This document shows positions 6,831-14,776 of a stretch of 17,055 nucleotides of DNA, in pieces. The position numbers and the translations under genes are program-made. The notes below the pieces were generated by a model that was given only the letters and a program-made list of their open reading frames with translations, was not told the DNA's origin and searched no databases. This stretch comes from JBBSUX01 sp038234045 (GTDB lineage: Bacteria; Pseudomonadota; Gammaproteobacteria; Burkholderiales; Burkholderiaceae_C). The first letter of the stretch is position 1; every line of letters begins with the position of its first letter. Location: assembly GCA_038234045.1 (NCBI GenBank), contig JBBSUX010000042.1:1-17055 (forward strand). The letters are read 5' to 3'.

Positions 6831-7439
6831 ATGTCCGCACGCCCCGCCACACCAGCCATCGCCCCCGGGCAGAATCCCGATGAAACACCGGGCCGCCCTG
6901 AGTCCCTCCAGGCCATGTTCATGGCCTTCACATGGCTGGCACTACAGGGTTTCGGCGGCGTCATGGCGGTGGTTCAGCGCGAGTTGGTGGAGCGCCGACG
7001 CTGGCTCACACGTGAAGAATTCATCGAAGAATGGGCCATCGCCCAGGTGATGCCCGGCGCCAACGTGGTGAATCTGGCACTCATCATCGGCGAGCGCTTT
7101 TTCGGCTGGCGTGGCGCAATGGTTGCCGTGCTCGGGCTCCTGTGCCTTCCGCTGATAGTGGTGTGGGGCATCGCCTTCGTTTATCACCGGTTCGCCGCTG
7201 TACCTGAGGTAGCTGGTGCCTTGCGCGGGATCACTGCGGTAGCCGCAGGCCTGATTCTGGCCACCGGATTGAAGCTGATAGCCGCCTTGCGCACGCACCC
7301 GCTCGGAATGCCCTTGTGCCTTGCATTCAGCGCAATGTGCTTCGGTGCCATTGCCTTGTGGAAGCTACCGTTGATCACCGTGCTCCTGGGGCTGGGTGTG
7401 GTGGCATGCACCCTAACCTGGCGCAAGCTGGCGCCATGA
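6831..7439 (+). CDS. chrA: Chromate transporter, N-terminal-type half (short-chain ChrA)
   Basis: This 202-residue membrane protein is the first half of a split CHR-family transporter. ChrA proteins export chromate; long-chain forms carry two homologous halves, whereas short-chain forms occur as adjacent gene pairs like this. The signature LALQGFGGVMAVVQRELVE is followed by RRWLTREEFIEEWAIAQVMPGANVVNLAL, then about four further hydrophobic segments to the C-terminal VACTLTWRKLAP. The motif is PGAN rather than the more usual PGPN. The frame extends back to 6633, but ATG 6831 is chosen because upstream residues do not look like ChrA and run into the divergent CHRD leader. The stop overlaps the next start by 4 bases (ATGA). 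No chrB-type regulator is adjacent. A non-chromate anion substrate is possible. Confidence 0.88.
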   Translation: MSARPATPAIAPGQNPDETPGRPESLQAMFMAFTWLALQGFGGVMAVVQRELVERRRWLTREEFIEEWAIAQVMPGANVVNLALIIGERFFGWRGAMVAVLGLLCLPLIVVWGIAFVYHRFAAVPEVAGALRGITAVAAGLILATGLKLIAALRTHPLGMPLCLAFSAMCFGAIALWKLPLITVLLGLGVVACTLTWRKLAP

Positions 7440-8041
7440 TCCACAGCGCACTTTCATCCCAGGACTGGCTGGCGCTGTTCGGGCAATTCGTGCTGCTGTC
7501 GCTTCTTTCGGTCAGCGGCGCCATCGCCACCGTGCCTGAGATGCACCGGTTTCTGGTGCAGGATCATGGATGGCTGAGCGATCCGGATTTCACCGGCTGC
7601 ATTGCCATAGCCCAGGCGGCACCCGGGCCCAACGTGCTGTTCGTCGCCCTGCTCGGTTGGCGCGTCGGTGTGAACGCAGGCGGAGGCGACATGGCTACGC
7701 TCGCGCCCTGGGTGCTCGGCGGGTGCGGGATGTTGCTCACGATGTCGGGGATCATTTTGCCGAGCTGTGTTCTCACCTATTCAGCTGCACGCTGGAGCCA
7801 GCGCAATCGCCACCGACGTAGCGTGCGCGCGTTCCGACAAGGCATGGGCCCGCTCGTGGTCGGCTTGCTGCTGGCGACCGGCTGGGTCTTGGTGCGAGGC
7901 GCCGCTGATGCCAATTCCGTACCGCACTGGGGCCTCTGGGCGGCCGCGGCGGTGACGGCCGTGGTGGTGTGGCGCACCAGTCTCCACCTGCTCTGGTTGC
8001 TGGGTGCGGGAGCAGCTCTTGGAGCCTTGGGATGGATATGA
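7436..8041 (+). CDS. chrA: Chromate transporter, C-terminal-type half (short-chain ChrA)
   Basis: This 201-residue membrane protein is the partner half of the upstream gene. The domain signature is FVLLSLLSVSGAIATVPEMH, then HGWLSDPDFTGCIAIAQAAPGPNVLFVALLGW with an intact PGPN. Five or so hydrophobic segments follow, ending in WLLGAGAALGALGWI. The ATGA overlap with the first half implies translational coupling and a 1:1 product ratio, consistent with a heteromeric transporter in the inner membrane. It has no ribosome site of its own worth naming. It ends 190 bases before the convergent aldehyde oxidoreductase operon, and a dispersed repeat fills that gap. Confidence 0.88.
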   Translation: MIHSALSSQDWLALFGQFVLLSLLSVSGAIATVPEMHRFLVQDHGWLSDPDFTGCIAIAQAAPGPNVLFVALLGWRVGVNAGGGDMATLAPWVLGGCGMLLTMSGIILPSCVLTYSAARWSQRNRHRRSVRAFRQGMGPLVVGLLLATGWVLVRGAADANSVPHWGLWAAAAVTAVVVWRTSLHLLWLLGAGAALGALGWI

Positions 8042-8069
8042 GCGGTTTGCAGGCACCCCTGCAACACCA

Positions 8070-8135
8070 CCGAAAAATATCGAATCAAATATGGTTGTAG
8101 CGCTTATCCCATAATCGCTACCAGCTATTTTCGGT
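8070..8135 (-). repeat. Dispersed intergenic repeat, copy 1
   Basis: Read on the minus strand, this stretch aligns with 13213-13274 on the plus strand over about 57 positions, with roughly 40 identical by eye. Shared blocks include ATAGCT, GCG, GGATA, GCGCTA and ATTC.ATATTTT. Inside it, GTAGCG/CGCTAC and CGAAAA/TTTTCG give a nested imperfect hairpin. It sits between two convergent units (chrA and paoC) and could act as a bidirectional 3' end. The form resembles GCGCTAGAGG-type intergenic repeats that I recall from Comamonadaceae genomes; that comparison is from memory. Confidence 0.6.
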
Positions 8136-8230
8136 ATAGCACCGAAACACCATATCGTCCAAGCCTGACGGAAGACCAACGACAACACCTCCCGCATAGC
8201 GGCTAAATCGCCGCCAGCGGTAGGACATTT

Positions 8231-10450
8231 TCAAAGCAGCTTGTCCAGCGTGATGGGCAGATTGCGCACCCTACGGCCCGTTGCGTGAAAAACCGCATTG
8301 GAAATGGCGGCCGCCACTCCGGTAATCCCGATCTCCCCGATGCCCTTGACTCCCAACGGATTGACATGCGGATCTTCTTCAGGAACGACATGGACGTCGA
8401 TCTCACCGATATCGGCATTGACGGGTACGTGGTACTCCGAAAGATTGGCATTCACGCATCTCCCGGTTCGCTGGTCACGATGCGTTTCCTCCAGCAGCGC
8501 CATCCCGACGCCCCAGACGATGCCTCCCATCAGTTGGCTGTGCGCCGTTTTTGCGTTCAGCAAATTACCGACGCCGTACACCGCCACGATGCGCGGAACC
8601 CGAATGATGCCGAGGTCTGGATCGACATGGACTTCAGCAAACACCGCACCGAAAGCATGCATCGAGAACTGCTTTTTCTCATCCCCGGGAGCGCTCGATG
8701 CTCGGGTTTCAAGTGTCGGACCCTTCCAACGCCCTATCAATGCCGCGATGGGTTCCGAGCGGTCAGCGTCTTCCCGGCTGCGTATCTGTCCGTCCAGCAC
8801 CATCAAGGTCCGGACATCCATGCCATGAAGACTGGAACGCGCATCGTTGCTGGCCAACTCAAGCAACCGGCCCCGCATCGCGAGCCCTGCTGCCTGCACA
8901 GCGGGCGAGACGCTTGCCGCCGTCTGCGATCCGCCGGACACCGGCGCGTGCGGCATGCGACTATCGCCGAGCTCGAAGCGCACACGATCCAAAGGCAGGC
9001 CGATGGCATCTGCAGCCACCTGCGTCATGACGGTGTAGGTGCCCGTGCCCAAGTCCTGCGATCCGCATTGCACTACCGCGGTGCCGTCGGCCATCATGCG
9101 GACAAGCGCCTCGGCCTCGCTGCGGTGGGAGGGATAGCTGGCAGTCGCCATCCCCATTCCCACCTGCAGGTTCCCCTGACGCATGTTGCCCGGCAGCGCG
9201 TCGCGCCTGGACCAGCCGAAACGTTCTGCACCTACGCGATAGCACTCACGCAGGGACTTGCTCGAAAACGGTAATCTGCTCTCAGGATCCTTCTCTGCAT
9301 AGTTGCGCAGGCGAAGCTCCACCGGGTCCATCGACAAGCGATGTGCCAGCTCATCCATCGCTGCCTCTAACGCAAACGATCCGCTCGCCTCTCCCGGAGC
9401 CCGCATGAACGTCGGCGTACCGATGTTCATGGAGGTCAGGCGATGCTGCGTCGTCTGGTTGTCACACGCATAAAGCATTCGCGTGAGGATCGCCGAGCTT
9501 TCCGTCCAATCTTCAATCGTCGAAGTCTCGGACACGACAGCATGGCGCATGGCCGACAAGGCTCCATCGGAGCCAGCAGCCAACATGAGGCTCTGCTCAG
9601 TCTGCGGGCGGTGCCCAACGGGGCCGAACATCTGCGTACGGTCAAGCACCAGCTTCACAGGTCGCCCGACATGGCGCGCCGCCATCGCAGCCAGGGAAAC
9701 ATGAGACCAAGATGAGCCCTTGCAGCCAAAACCGCCGCCCACATAAGGGCAAATAACGATTACCTTTTCAGGAGAAATTCCCAAAGCCGCTGCGATGGAT
9801 CGTTTGTCTCCAGAGATTCCCTGTGTGCTGTCATAGACGGTGAGTGCATCGCCGTTCCAGACCGCGACGGTTGCGTGCGGCCCCATCGGGTTGTGATGTT
9901 CGATCGGTGTCGTATAGACCGCATCAATCACCGCAGCAGCGCCATTAACACCGGCCGCGAAGTCGCCTCGATGCGTGTCTGAGGGCTTTCCCTGGACTTT
10001 GCCCGGATCGTGCAGGGTCGCTTTTGCGATACTGAAATCCACGCGGGGCTTTTCCGTTCCGGTTTGCACTTTCGGCCGCATCAAGCGTGCAGCCTGCCAA
10101 GCCCGCTCATGGGTATCTGCCACCACGATCGCGATCGGCTCGCCGTTGTAAGAGATCTTGTTGGTTTGCAAGAGAGAGAGAACGCGGCCGGTGGACGGTT
10201 TTTTGCCTGACTTTCCATTGTCCGGGAGATCTGCCGCGTTGCGATGCGTGATGACGGCAATCACACCAGGCGACGCCTCTGCAGCATCGGTATCCCAAGC
10301 CGCAATCCGGCCGGCCGGCACAGTGCTGGTCACCATCACGGCGTGCACCACCCCTGGCGGATGAAACTCACCTGCATAGGTTGCGCGCCCGCATACCTTG
10401 TCACGCCCATCGGTACGGTTGATGCCTTGGCCTGTCAACATCGCATTCAT
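8231..10450 (-). CDS. paoC: Aldehyde oxidoreductase molybdenum cofactor subunit (PaoC-like)
   Basis: This 739-residue catalytic subunit is from the xanthine dehydrogenase / aldehyde oxidase family and closest in style to E. coli PaoC (YagR, 732 aa). It oxidises aldehydes, probably aromatic, to carboxylates at a molybdenum-cytosine-dinucleotide cofactor. The N-terminal domain opens with GINRTDGRDKVCGRATYAGE. The molybdopterin segments include PYVGGGFGCKG (near residue 235-245), MRAPGEA and QDLGTGTYTVMTQVAAD. The active-site glutamate is Glu706 in GVKGIGEIGITG, near the C-terminus, as in the family. It has no signal peptide, since the complex is exported through the Fe-S partner. ATG 10450 has GCAGGAG upstream and overlaps the paoB stop by 4 bases. 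It is the last gene of the leftward operon. Substrate is inferred. Confidence 0.93.
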   Translation of the reverse strand: MNAMLTGQGINRTDGRDKVCGRATYAGEFHPPGVVHAVMVTSTVPAGRIAAWDTDAAEASPGVIAVITHRNAADLPDNGKSGKKPSTGRVLSLLQTNKISYNGEPIAIVVADTHERAWQAARLMRPKVQTGTEKPRVDFSIAKATLHDPGKVQGKPSDTHRGDFAAGVNGAAAVIDAVYTTPIEHHNPMGPHATVAVWNGDALTVYDSTQGISGDKRSIAAALGISPEKVIVICPYVGGGFGCKGSSWSHVSLAAMAARHVGRPVKLVLDRTQMFGPVGHRPQTEQSLMLAAGSDGALSAMRHAVVSETSTIEDWTESSAILTRMLYACDNQTTQHRLTSMNIGTPTFMRAPGEASGSFALEAAMDELAHRLSMDPVELRLRNYAEKDPESRLPFSSKSLRECYRVGAERFGWSRRDALPGNMRQGNLQVGMGMATASYPSHRSEAEALVRMMADGTAVVQCGSQDLGTGTYTVMTQVAADAIGLPLDRVRFELGDSRMPHAPVSGGSQTAASVSPAVQAAGLAMRGRLLELASNDARSSLHGMDVRTLMVLDGQIRSREDADRSEPIAALIGRWKGPTLETRASSAPGDEKKQFSMHAFGAVFAEVHVDPDLGIIRVPRIVAVYGVGNLLNAKTAHSQLMGGIVWGVGMALLEETHRDQRTGRCVNANLSEYHVPVNADIGEIDVHVVPEEDPHVNPLGVKGIGEIGITGVAAAISNAVFHATGRRVRNLPITLDKLL

Positions 10451-11436
10451 GCTTGATCTCCTGCATTGCGAAGGGCACGCGCAATGCTGCTGCGCGCCAG
10501 TTTTATCTTGAAGGCGTTGTGCTCGAGCGGCACAGCGCCGGCCAGCAGGATGTCCGACGCCCGCGCGATGGATGCGTCGTCGAGCCGATGCCCCACAAGG
10601 GCCTGCTCCGCCTCCGGTATCCGCCAGGGTTTGGGTGCAACTCCGCCCAAGGCCAGTGCCGCCTGTCGCACCACGCCGTCCTGCATGTCGAGCGCCGCCG
10701 CCACCGAAACCAGCGCAAAAGCATAGCTCGCCCGATCGCGCACTTTCAGGTAGTGCGCGTGCGCCGAAAAGATAGGCGCAGGCAAATCCACGGCGGTGAT
10801 CAACTCATCGTGCGCGAGCACGGTGTCTACTTGTGGCCGGTCGCCCGGAAGCCGGTGGAAATCTGCCAACGCAATGCTGCGCTCTCCGTCAGCACCGTGA
10901 ACGCGCACTGTCGCGCGCAAGGCAGCCAACGCCACGTTCATGTCGGAAGGATTGGTAGCAACGCACGCATCGCTTGCGCCCAGGATGGCATGGATGCGAT
11001 TGAACCCGCCAAGAGCTGCACATCCGCTTCCCGGTTCACGCTTGTTGCATGGCCCTGAGCCTGTGTCGTAAAAGTAGTAGCACCGCGTGCGCTGCATAAG
11101 ATTTCCGCCAGTGGTCGCCATATTCCGCAGCTGGGGCGAAGCGCCCGCCAACAACGCTTGTGACAGCAACGGATAGCGCGTGCGCACCAGATGGTGGTTG
11201 GCCAGGTCGCTGTTGCGAACCAGCGCGCCAATCCTCAACCCGCCATCGCCGCGCTCCGACACATCAGAAAGGGCAAGCCGGTTCACATCCAGAAGCACCT
11301 GCGGCCGCGCAACATCGGCCTTCATCAGATCAAGCAGGTTGGTACCACCGCCGATGAAAGCGGCCTCTGGATGAGCGCGCATGAAAACAGTTGCCGACTG
11401 CGGGTCGGTGGCGCGCTGGTAATCGATATTGATCAT
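10447..11436 (-). CDS. paoB: Aldehyde oxidoreductase FAD / [4Fe-4S] subunit (PaoB-like)
   Basis: This 329-residue subunit carries FAD and passes electrons between the molybdenum subunit and an acceptor. The FAD-binding loop is FIGGGTNLLDLMK (residues 27-39), followed by GASPQLRNMATTGGNLMQR (98-116). The insertion typical of PaoB/YagS is present with Cys119, Cys130, Cys139 and Cys158, the expected ligands of an extra [4Fe-4S] cluster, in RCYYF...CNKREPGSGCAALGG...CVATNPSDM. ATG 11436 (MINIDYQRA) has GAGG 7 bases upstream; the frame runs on to 11505 but overlaps paoA there. It overlaps both neighbours by ATGA junctions, a sign of tight translational coupling of the three subunits. Confidence 0.93.
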   Translation of the reverse strand: MINIDYQRATDPQSATVFMRAHPEAAFIGGGTNLLDLMKADVARPQVLLDVNRLALSDVSERGDGGLRIGALVRNSDLANHHLVRTRYPLLSQALLAGASPQLRNMATTGGNLMQRTRCYYFYDTGSGPCNKREPGSGCAALGGFNRIHAILGASDACVATNPSDMNVALAALRATVRVHGADGERSIALADFHRLPGDRPQVDTVLAHDELITAVDLPAPIFSAHAHYLKVRDRASYAFALVSVAAALDMQDGVVRQAALALGGVAPKPWRIPEAEQALVGHRLDDASIARASDILLAGAVPLEHNAFKIKLARSSIARALRNAGDQA

Positions 11437-12143
11437 GCGGCCGCCTCGCTGGAGCCATGTGCCACCTGGCGCACGGCTGCCACGATATTGGGATAGGCAC
11501 CACAACGGCAGATATTGCCGCTCATGCGCTCGCGAATTTCGTCATCGGTGAGCTCGACCTGCAGTTTGCGCACATCGGCAGTAACCGCACTGGCGTCGCC
11601 GGCCTTCGCTTCCGCGACGCAGGCCACCGCCGAGCAGATCTGGCCCGGCGTGCAATAGCCGCACTGAAACCCGTCATGCTGGAGGAATGCGGCCTGCATG
11701 GGATGGAGCTGACGCGGCGTTCCCAAGCCTTCTACCGTGGTGATCTCGGAATCGTCATGCATCACGGCCAAGGTCAGGCAGGAATTGACACGGCGCCCGT
11801 CAATCAACACCGTGCAGGCACCGCACTGGCCGCGGTCGCAACCCTTCTTGGTACCGAACATGCCCAGATGTTCGCGCAGCGCATCGAGTACCGTGACACG
11901 GGGCTCAATGGTTAGCTCGTGAAACGTTCCATTGACCTTGAGCTTTATCTTTCGCAACAACAGCACCTCCGGAGGTAGCGTTTCGGGCATGGATGCCGCA
12001 GGAAATTTGGAACTGGTCCCGGTATCTGCAGCCAAGGCGCCAGTAGCAGCTGACGATCCGGCAGCGGCTCCTGCTGTCTGGAGAAAAATCCTGCGCGACC
12101 AGCCGGATTGATTGTTGTCGTCTTGAGTTGGAGAAGCGGGCAC
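11433..12143 (-). CDS. paoA: Tat-exported 2x[2Fe-2S] subunit of aldehyde oxidoreductase (PaoA-like)
   Basis: This 236-residue protein carries the export signal of the complex: twin-arginine SRRIFL at residues 16-21, a hydrophobic Ala-rich stretch and cleavage near ALAA-D (about residue 39). First cluster ligands are Cys102, 107, 110 and 122 (GCDRGQCGACTV... NSC). Second-cluster ligands are Cys161, 164, 212 and 214 (GFQCGYCTPGQ, GNICRCGAYPN). The whole agrees with E. coli PaoA (YagT). The start chosen is GTG 12143, because AAGGA sits 6 bases ahead (12150-12154); the frame also opens from a GTG at 12191, without a ribosome site. It is the first gene of the operon, 195 bases after rlmB in the same direction. 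No paoD/xdhC-type cofactor-insertion factor is seen nearby. Confidence 0.93.
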   Translation of the reverse strand: MPASPTQDDNNQSGWSRRIFLQTAGAAAGSSAATGALAADTGTSSKFPAASMPETLPPEVLLLRKIKLKVNGTFHELTIEPRVTVLDALREHLGMFGTKKGCDRGQCGACTVLIDGRRVNSCLTLAVMHDDSEITTVEGLGTPRQLHPMQAAFLQHDGFQCGYCTPGQICSAVACVAEAKAGDASAVTADVRKLQVELTDDEIRERMSGNICRCGAYPNIVAAVRQVAHGSSEAAA

Positions 12144-12337
12144 CCTGCATCCTTTCGGGGATTCGACTCGAAAGGGCCGGCGACCCTTCACGTGCCGACA
12201 CGCTAAGGCGCGTCTCTGCGGCTATCCGACAGCACATGTCGCTTCGAAAAGTCCGGCCTCTCCTACGCCAGGGCGCACGCCTACGGGGGAGCGGAAAGCG
12301 GGGCCTCGTTTGAGGCGCCGCCGGGTTTCTTGATAGG
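12144..12337. other. rlmB-paoA intergenic region
   Basis: These 194 bases lie between two leftward genes. The ribosome site for paoA is at its left end (12150-12154). I cannot identify convincing promoter boxes or an intrinsic terminator for rlmB. A leftward frame spans it (11905-12396) but is out of frame with both genes and has no start signal. Confidence 0.4.
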
Positions 12338-13093
12338 TCAGGCTGACCGCTGACGCAATGCTTCGTATAAACAGATGCCGCTGGCAACCGAAACATTCAG
12401 GCTCTCTACCGCTCCGTGCATCGGAATGCGCACCAGCGCATCGCAAGTCTTGCGCGTGAGCTGGCGCATGCCAGTCCCCTCGGCGCCGAGAACCAGCGCG
12501 GTTGGCACCTTGAGATCTGTCTCATAAAGCGTACCGGGCGCATCGTCACTGGCACCAATGCACCAGATGCTGCGCTCCTTTAACTCGCCAAGCGTCCGCG
12601 CGAGATTCGTCACCATGAAATACGGCATCGTTTCCGCCGCCCCGCTCGCGACCTTGGCAACTGTCGCACTGATGCCCGCAGCGTGGTCCTTGGGCGCGAT
12701 CACGGCATGTGCACCAGCACCATCAGCCACGCGCAGACAAGCGCCTAAATTGTGCGGATCGGTCACCCCATCAAGTACCAACAGCAAGGGCGCGACGGCA
12801 GGTGATGCAGCCTCGATCTGCTCAAGCAGTTCATCGAGCGAGTGAGCCTGCGGTAGCACCTGCACCCGCGCGGCGACTCCCTGATGGCCATGACTGCCCG
12901 CCAGCTTGGCAATTCGCAGGCTGTCGGCTTCCACCAGTCGAACACCGGCCTCTTGCACCTTCGCCAGAAATTGGCGCATGCGCGCGTCGCGACGAGTCGG
13001 TTCGAAATAAATTTCGATCACCGAGGCGGGCGCAGTTTTCAAGCGCACACCAACCGCGTGGAAACCGAACAGCACTTTGGGGGTTGAGGACAT
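12338..13093 (-). CDS. rlmB: 23S rRNA (guanosine-2251-2'-O)-methyltransferase RlmB
   Basis: This 251-residue SpoU/TrmH-family methyltransferase methylates the ribose of G2251 in the 23S rRNA P-loop. It has an N-terminal substrate-binding domain (VLFGFHAVGVRLKTAP) followed by the trefoil-knot SPOUT domain. Motif 1 is LDGVTDPHNLGACLRVAD, motif 2 LVLGAEGTGMRQL and motif 3 SLNVSVASGICLYEALRQR (SLNVS at 231-235), all intact. E. coli RlmB is 243 aa, so it is full length. ATG 13093 (MSSTPKVLFGFHAV) fits family starts, although the ribosome site is poor; the frame continues 28 codons upstream with non-family residues. The rnr gene often found next to rlmB is not here. It is possibly co-transcribed into paoA, but the 195-base gap makes that uncertain. 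Confidence 0.94.
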   Translation of the reverse strand: MSSTPKVLFGFHAVGVRLKTAPASVIEIYFEPTRRDARMRQFLAKVQEAGVRLVEADSLRIAKLAGSHGHQGVAARVQVLPQAHSLDELLEQIEAASPAVAPLLLVLDGVTDPHNLGACLRVADGAGAHAVIAPKDHAAGISATVAKVASGAAETMPYFMVTNLARTLGELKERSIWCIGASDDAPGTLYETDLKVPTALVLGAEGTGMRQLTRKTCDALVRIPMHGAVESLNVSVASGICLYEALRQRSA

Positions 13094-13212
13094 GAAGAGA
13101 TTATCGCGGGCTCGCCGAGCGTTGCGCGGTGAACGACGGTCTTGCGCTTCGCTCCCGGGTCGAGAAGGCGGCGCCACAGGAAGCGTGATCAGGAACGCGC
13201 CACATAACTATT

Positions 13213-13275
13213 TTAAACATAGCTACTTGCGCATACCGGATATGCGCTAGAGGCCAATTTCATTCATATTTTCTG
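13213..13275 (+). repeat. Dispersed intergenic repeat, copy 2
   Basis: Contains a 7-bp hairpin GCGCATA (13229-13235) / TATGCGC (13241-13247) with loop CCGGA, followed by TAGAGGCCAATTTCATTC. It aligns with the reverse complement of 8070-8135 along its whole length. It sits between the 5' end of rlmB and the 3' end of the ABC ATPase gene, both leftward, so it could serve as the ATPase gene's 3' boundary. It has no T run on either side. Confidence 0.62.
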
Positions 13276-13280
13276 CGAAA

Positions 13281-13970
13281 TCACGACAGAACCATCCGCC
13301 CGGCTTCCAGCGTGATCCGCCTCTCGCAACGATCCGCGATGGCGCGGTCGTGCGTGACCATCAGCAACGTCGTTCCACGCTCCCGGTTCAGCTCGAACAT
13401 CAACGCCATCACCGTTTGGCCAGTTGCGAAATCCAGGCTGCCGGTGGGCTCGTCCGCTAACAAAAGATCCGGCTCCACCACAAAGGCGCGCGCCAGTGCC
13501 ACGCGCTGCTGCTCGCCGCCAGAGAGTACTTTCGGATACTGATTCAGGCGCTGCGACAAGCCCACCCGCCCCAGCATTTCAGTAGCGGCACGGCGCGCAT
13601 CGCGTCGCCCTGCCAACTCCAGCGGCAGCATCACGTTCTCGAGCGAAGTGAGATTGCCCATCAGCTGGAAGCTCTGGAACACGAAGCCGATGCGACGCGC
13701 GCGCAAAGCCGCACGATCATCTTCGTCGCGACCAAATAGATCATCGCCAGCGAGCCGGACCGTGCCACTGGTCGGCACGTCGAGCCCAGCGATGATCGAC
13801 AGCAAAGTGCTCTTGCCGGAGCCCGAAGCGCCAACGATGGCGGCAGTTTCCCTGGTCGAAAGCCGGAAATCGATATCCCGCAGAATGTCGAGCGTACCGG
13901 TCGAATCGGTGACTGATTTCGACACCTGCTCGACTGAAATGATGGCCGGCGCTGCGTCGGCTTCAGACAT
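13281..13970 (-). CDS. ybbA: LolD/YbbA-type ABC transporter ATPase
   Basis: This 229-residue ABC ATPase is of the MacB/LolD/YbbA group that powers FtsX-like permeases. Walker A is GASGSGKST (47-55), Q-loop FVFQSFQ (Gln99), signature LSGGEQQR (149-156), Walker B LLLADEP (169-175), D-loop GSLD (177-180) and the switch His207 in VTHD, all intact. ATG 13970 with AAGG 6 bases upstream sets the start; the frame runs further upstream opposite the esterase gene, as an artefact. The head-to-head neighbour is a TesA-like esterase, as for E. coli ybbA/tesA, which is why I use this name. In E. coli a large permease gene (ybbP) follows ybbA; here the next gene is rlmB and no permease lies in the window. 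Confidence 0.9.
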   Translation of the reverse strand: MSEADAAPAIISVEQVSKSVTDSTGTLDILRDIDFRLSTRETAAIVGASGSGKSTLLSIIAGLDVPTSGTVRLAGDDLFGRDEDDRAALRARRIGFVFQSFQLMGNLTSLENVMLPLELAGRRDARRAATEMLGRVGLSQRLNQYPKVLSGGEQQRVALARAFVVEPDLLLADEPTGSLDFATGQTVMALMFELNRERGTTLLMVTHDRAIADRCERRITLEAGRMVLS

Positions 13971-13980
13971 GGAACGCCTT

Positions 13981-14679
13981 GTGAAATTGCATCGCAGAGA
14001 CTTTATCCTGTTTGCCGCCGGAGCAATGCCTGTGCTGGGCAACGCCCTTTCTGCGCAGCAGGCCCATACCGCAGACGCTGCGGGAAGTAGGGCTGCGAGT
14101 GGGCCGCGTCGCATCCTTGTAGTGGGCGACTCACTAAGCGCCGAATACGGACTGGCGCGAGGAAGCGGCTGGGTCGCGCTTCTGCAGAAGCGTCTCGATA
14201 ACAAAAAGATCGATGCCACAGTCATCAACGCCAGCATCAGTGGCGAAACGACTTCAGGCGGACGGGCCCGCTTGCCCGCACTGCTGAAAGAGCATCAGCC
14301 CGACCTCGTCATCATCGAGCTGGGCGGCAACGACGCCCTGCGTGGCCTGCCCCTCACCGGAACAGAAGCCAACCTCGTGGAGATGGCGCAGACGGCTCAA
14401 AAGTCAGGCGCCGAAGTGCTGCTGATCGGAATGGAAGTGCCACCGAACTATGGCACCCACTACACCTATCGATTCGCAGCGGTATTCGGCAAGGCCGCTT
14501 CCACCAGCCATAGTGCGCTGGTTCCGTTTCTGCTCAAGGGCGTGGCAGACGGCCCGGACGCAGCCAACATGTTCCAGGCCGACCGGATCCATCCTTTGGC
14601 CAAAGCGCATCCGCGTATGCTGGACAACGTGTGGCCTGCGATCGAAATACTGCTTGCACAGAAAAAACGCGCTGGCTAA
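13981..14679 (+). CDS. tesA: SGNH-family arylesterase / thioesterase (TesA-like)
   Basis: This 232-residue exported hydrolase probably cleaves acyl esters or acyl thioesters in the periplasm. The catalytic set is complete: nucleophile Ser51 in GDSLS (49-53), oxyanion Gly88 in ASISGETT, Asn117 in GGNDALRG and the Asp201/His204 dyad in DRIHP. The N-terminus HRRDFILFAAGA, ending at about LSAQQA, is a signal peptide with a Tat-like RR. The start is uncertain: GTG 13981 has GGAA 6 bases upstream and gives a compact signal peptide, while ATG 13969 adds four residues and would share two bases with the divergent ATPase start. E. coli TesA is 208 aa; the difference lies in a longer linker after the signal peptide. 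It ends converging on a small leftward gene. Confidence 0.9.
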   Translation: MKLHRRDFILFAAGAMPVLGNALSAQQAHTADAAGSRAASGPRRILVVGDSLSAEYGLARGSGWVALLQKRLDNKKIDATVINASISGETTSGGRARLPALLKEHQPDLVIIELGGNDALRGLPLTGTEANLVEMAQTAQKSGAEVLLIGMEVPPNYGTHYTYRFAAVFGKAASTSHSALVPFLLKGVADGPDAANMFQADRIHPLAKAHPRMLDNVWPAIEILLAQKKRAG

Positions 14680-14776
14680 GCGCTTGCCAGAGGCGCGTCG
14701 GCTTCATCAAGTCAGGGTGAAACCCCTGCAAACCTGTTCGGCAATGCGAGGAACAAGCCCCGAAAAGAGCTGCGGC

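Noticed and set aside
8285..9274. 329-residue plus-strand open frame
   Set aside because: Antisense to paoC; His/Arg-rich composition typical of a shadow frame.
10453..11058. 201-residue plus-strand open frame
   Set aside because: Antisense to paoB, which has intact cofactor motifs.
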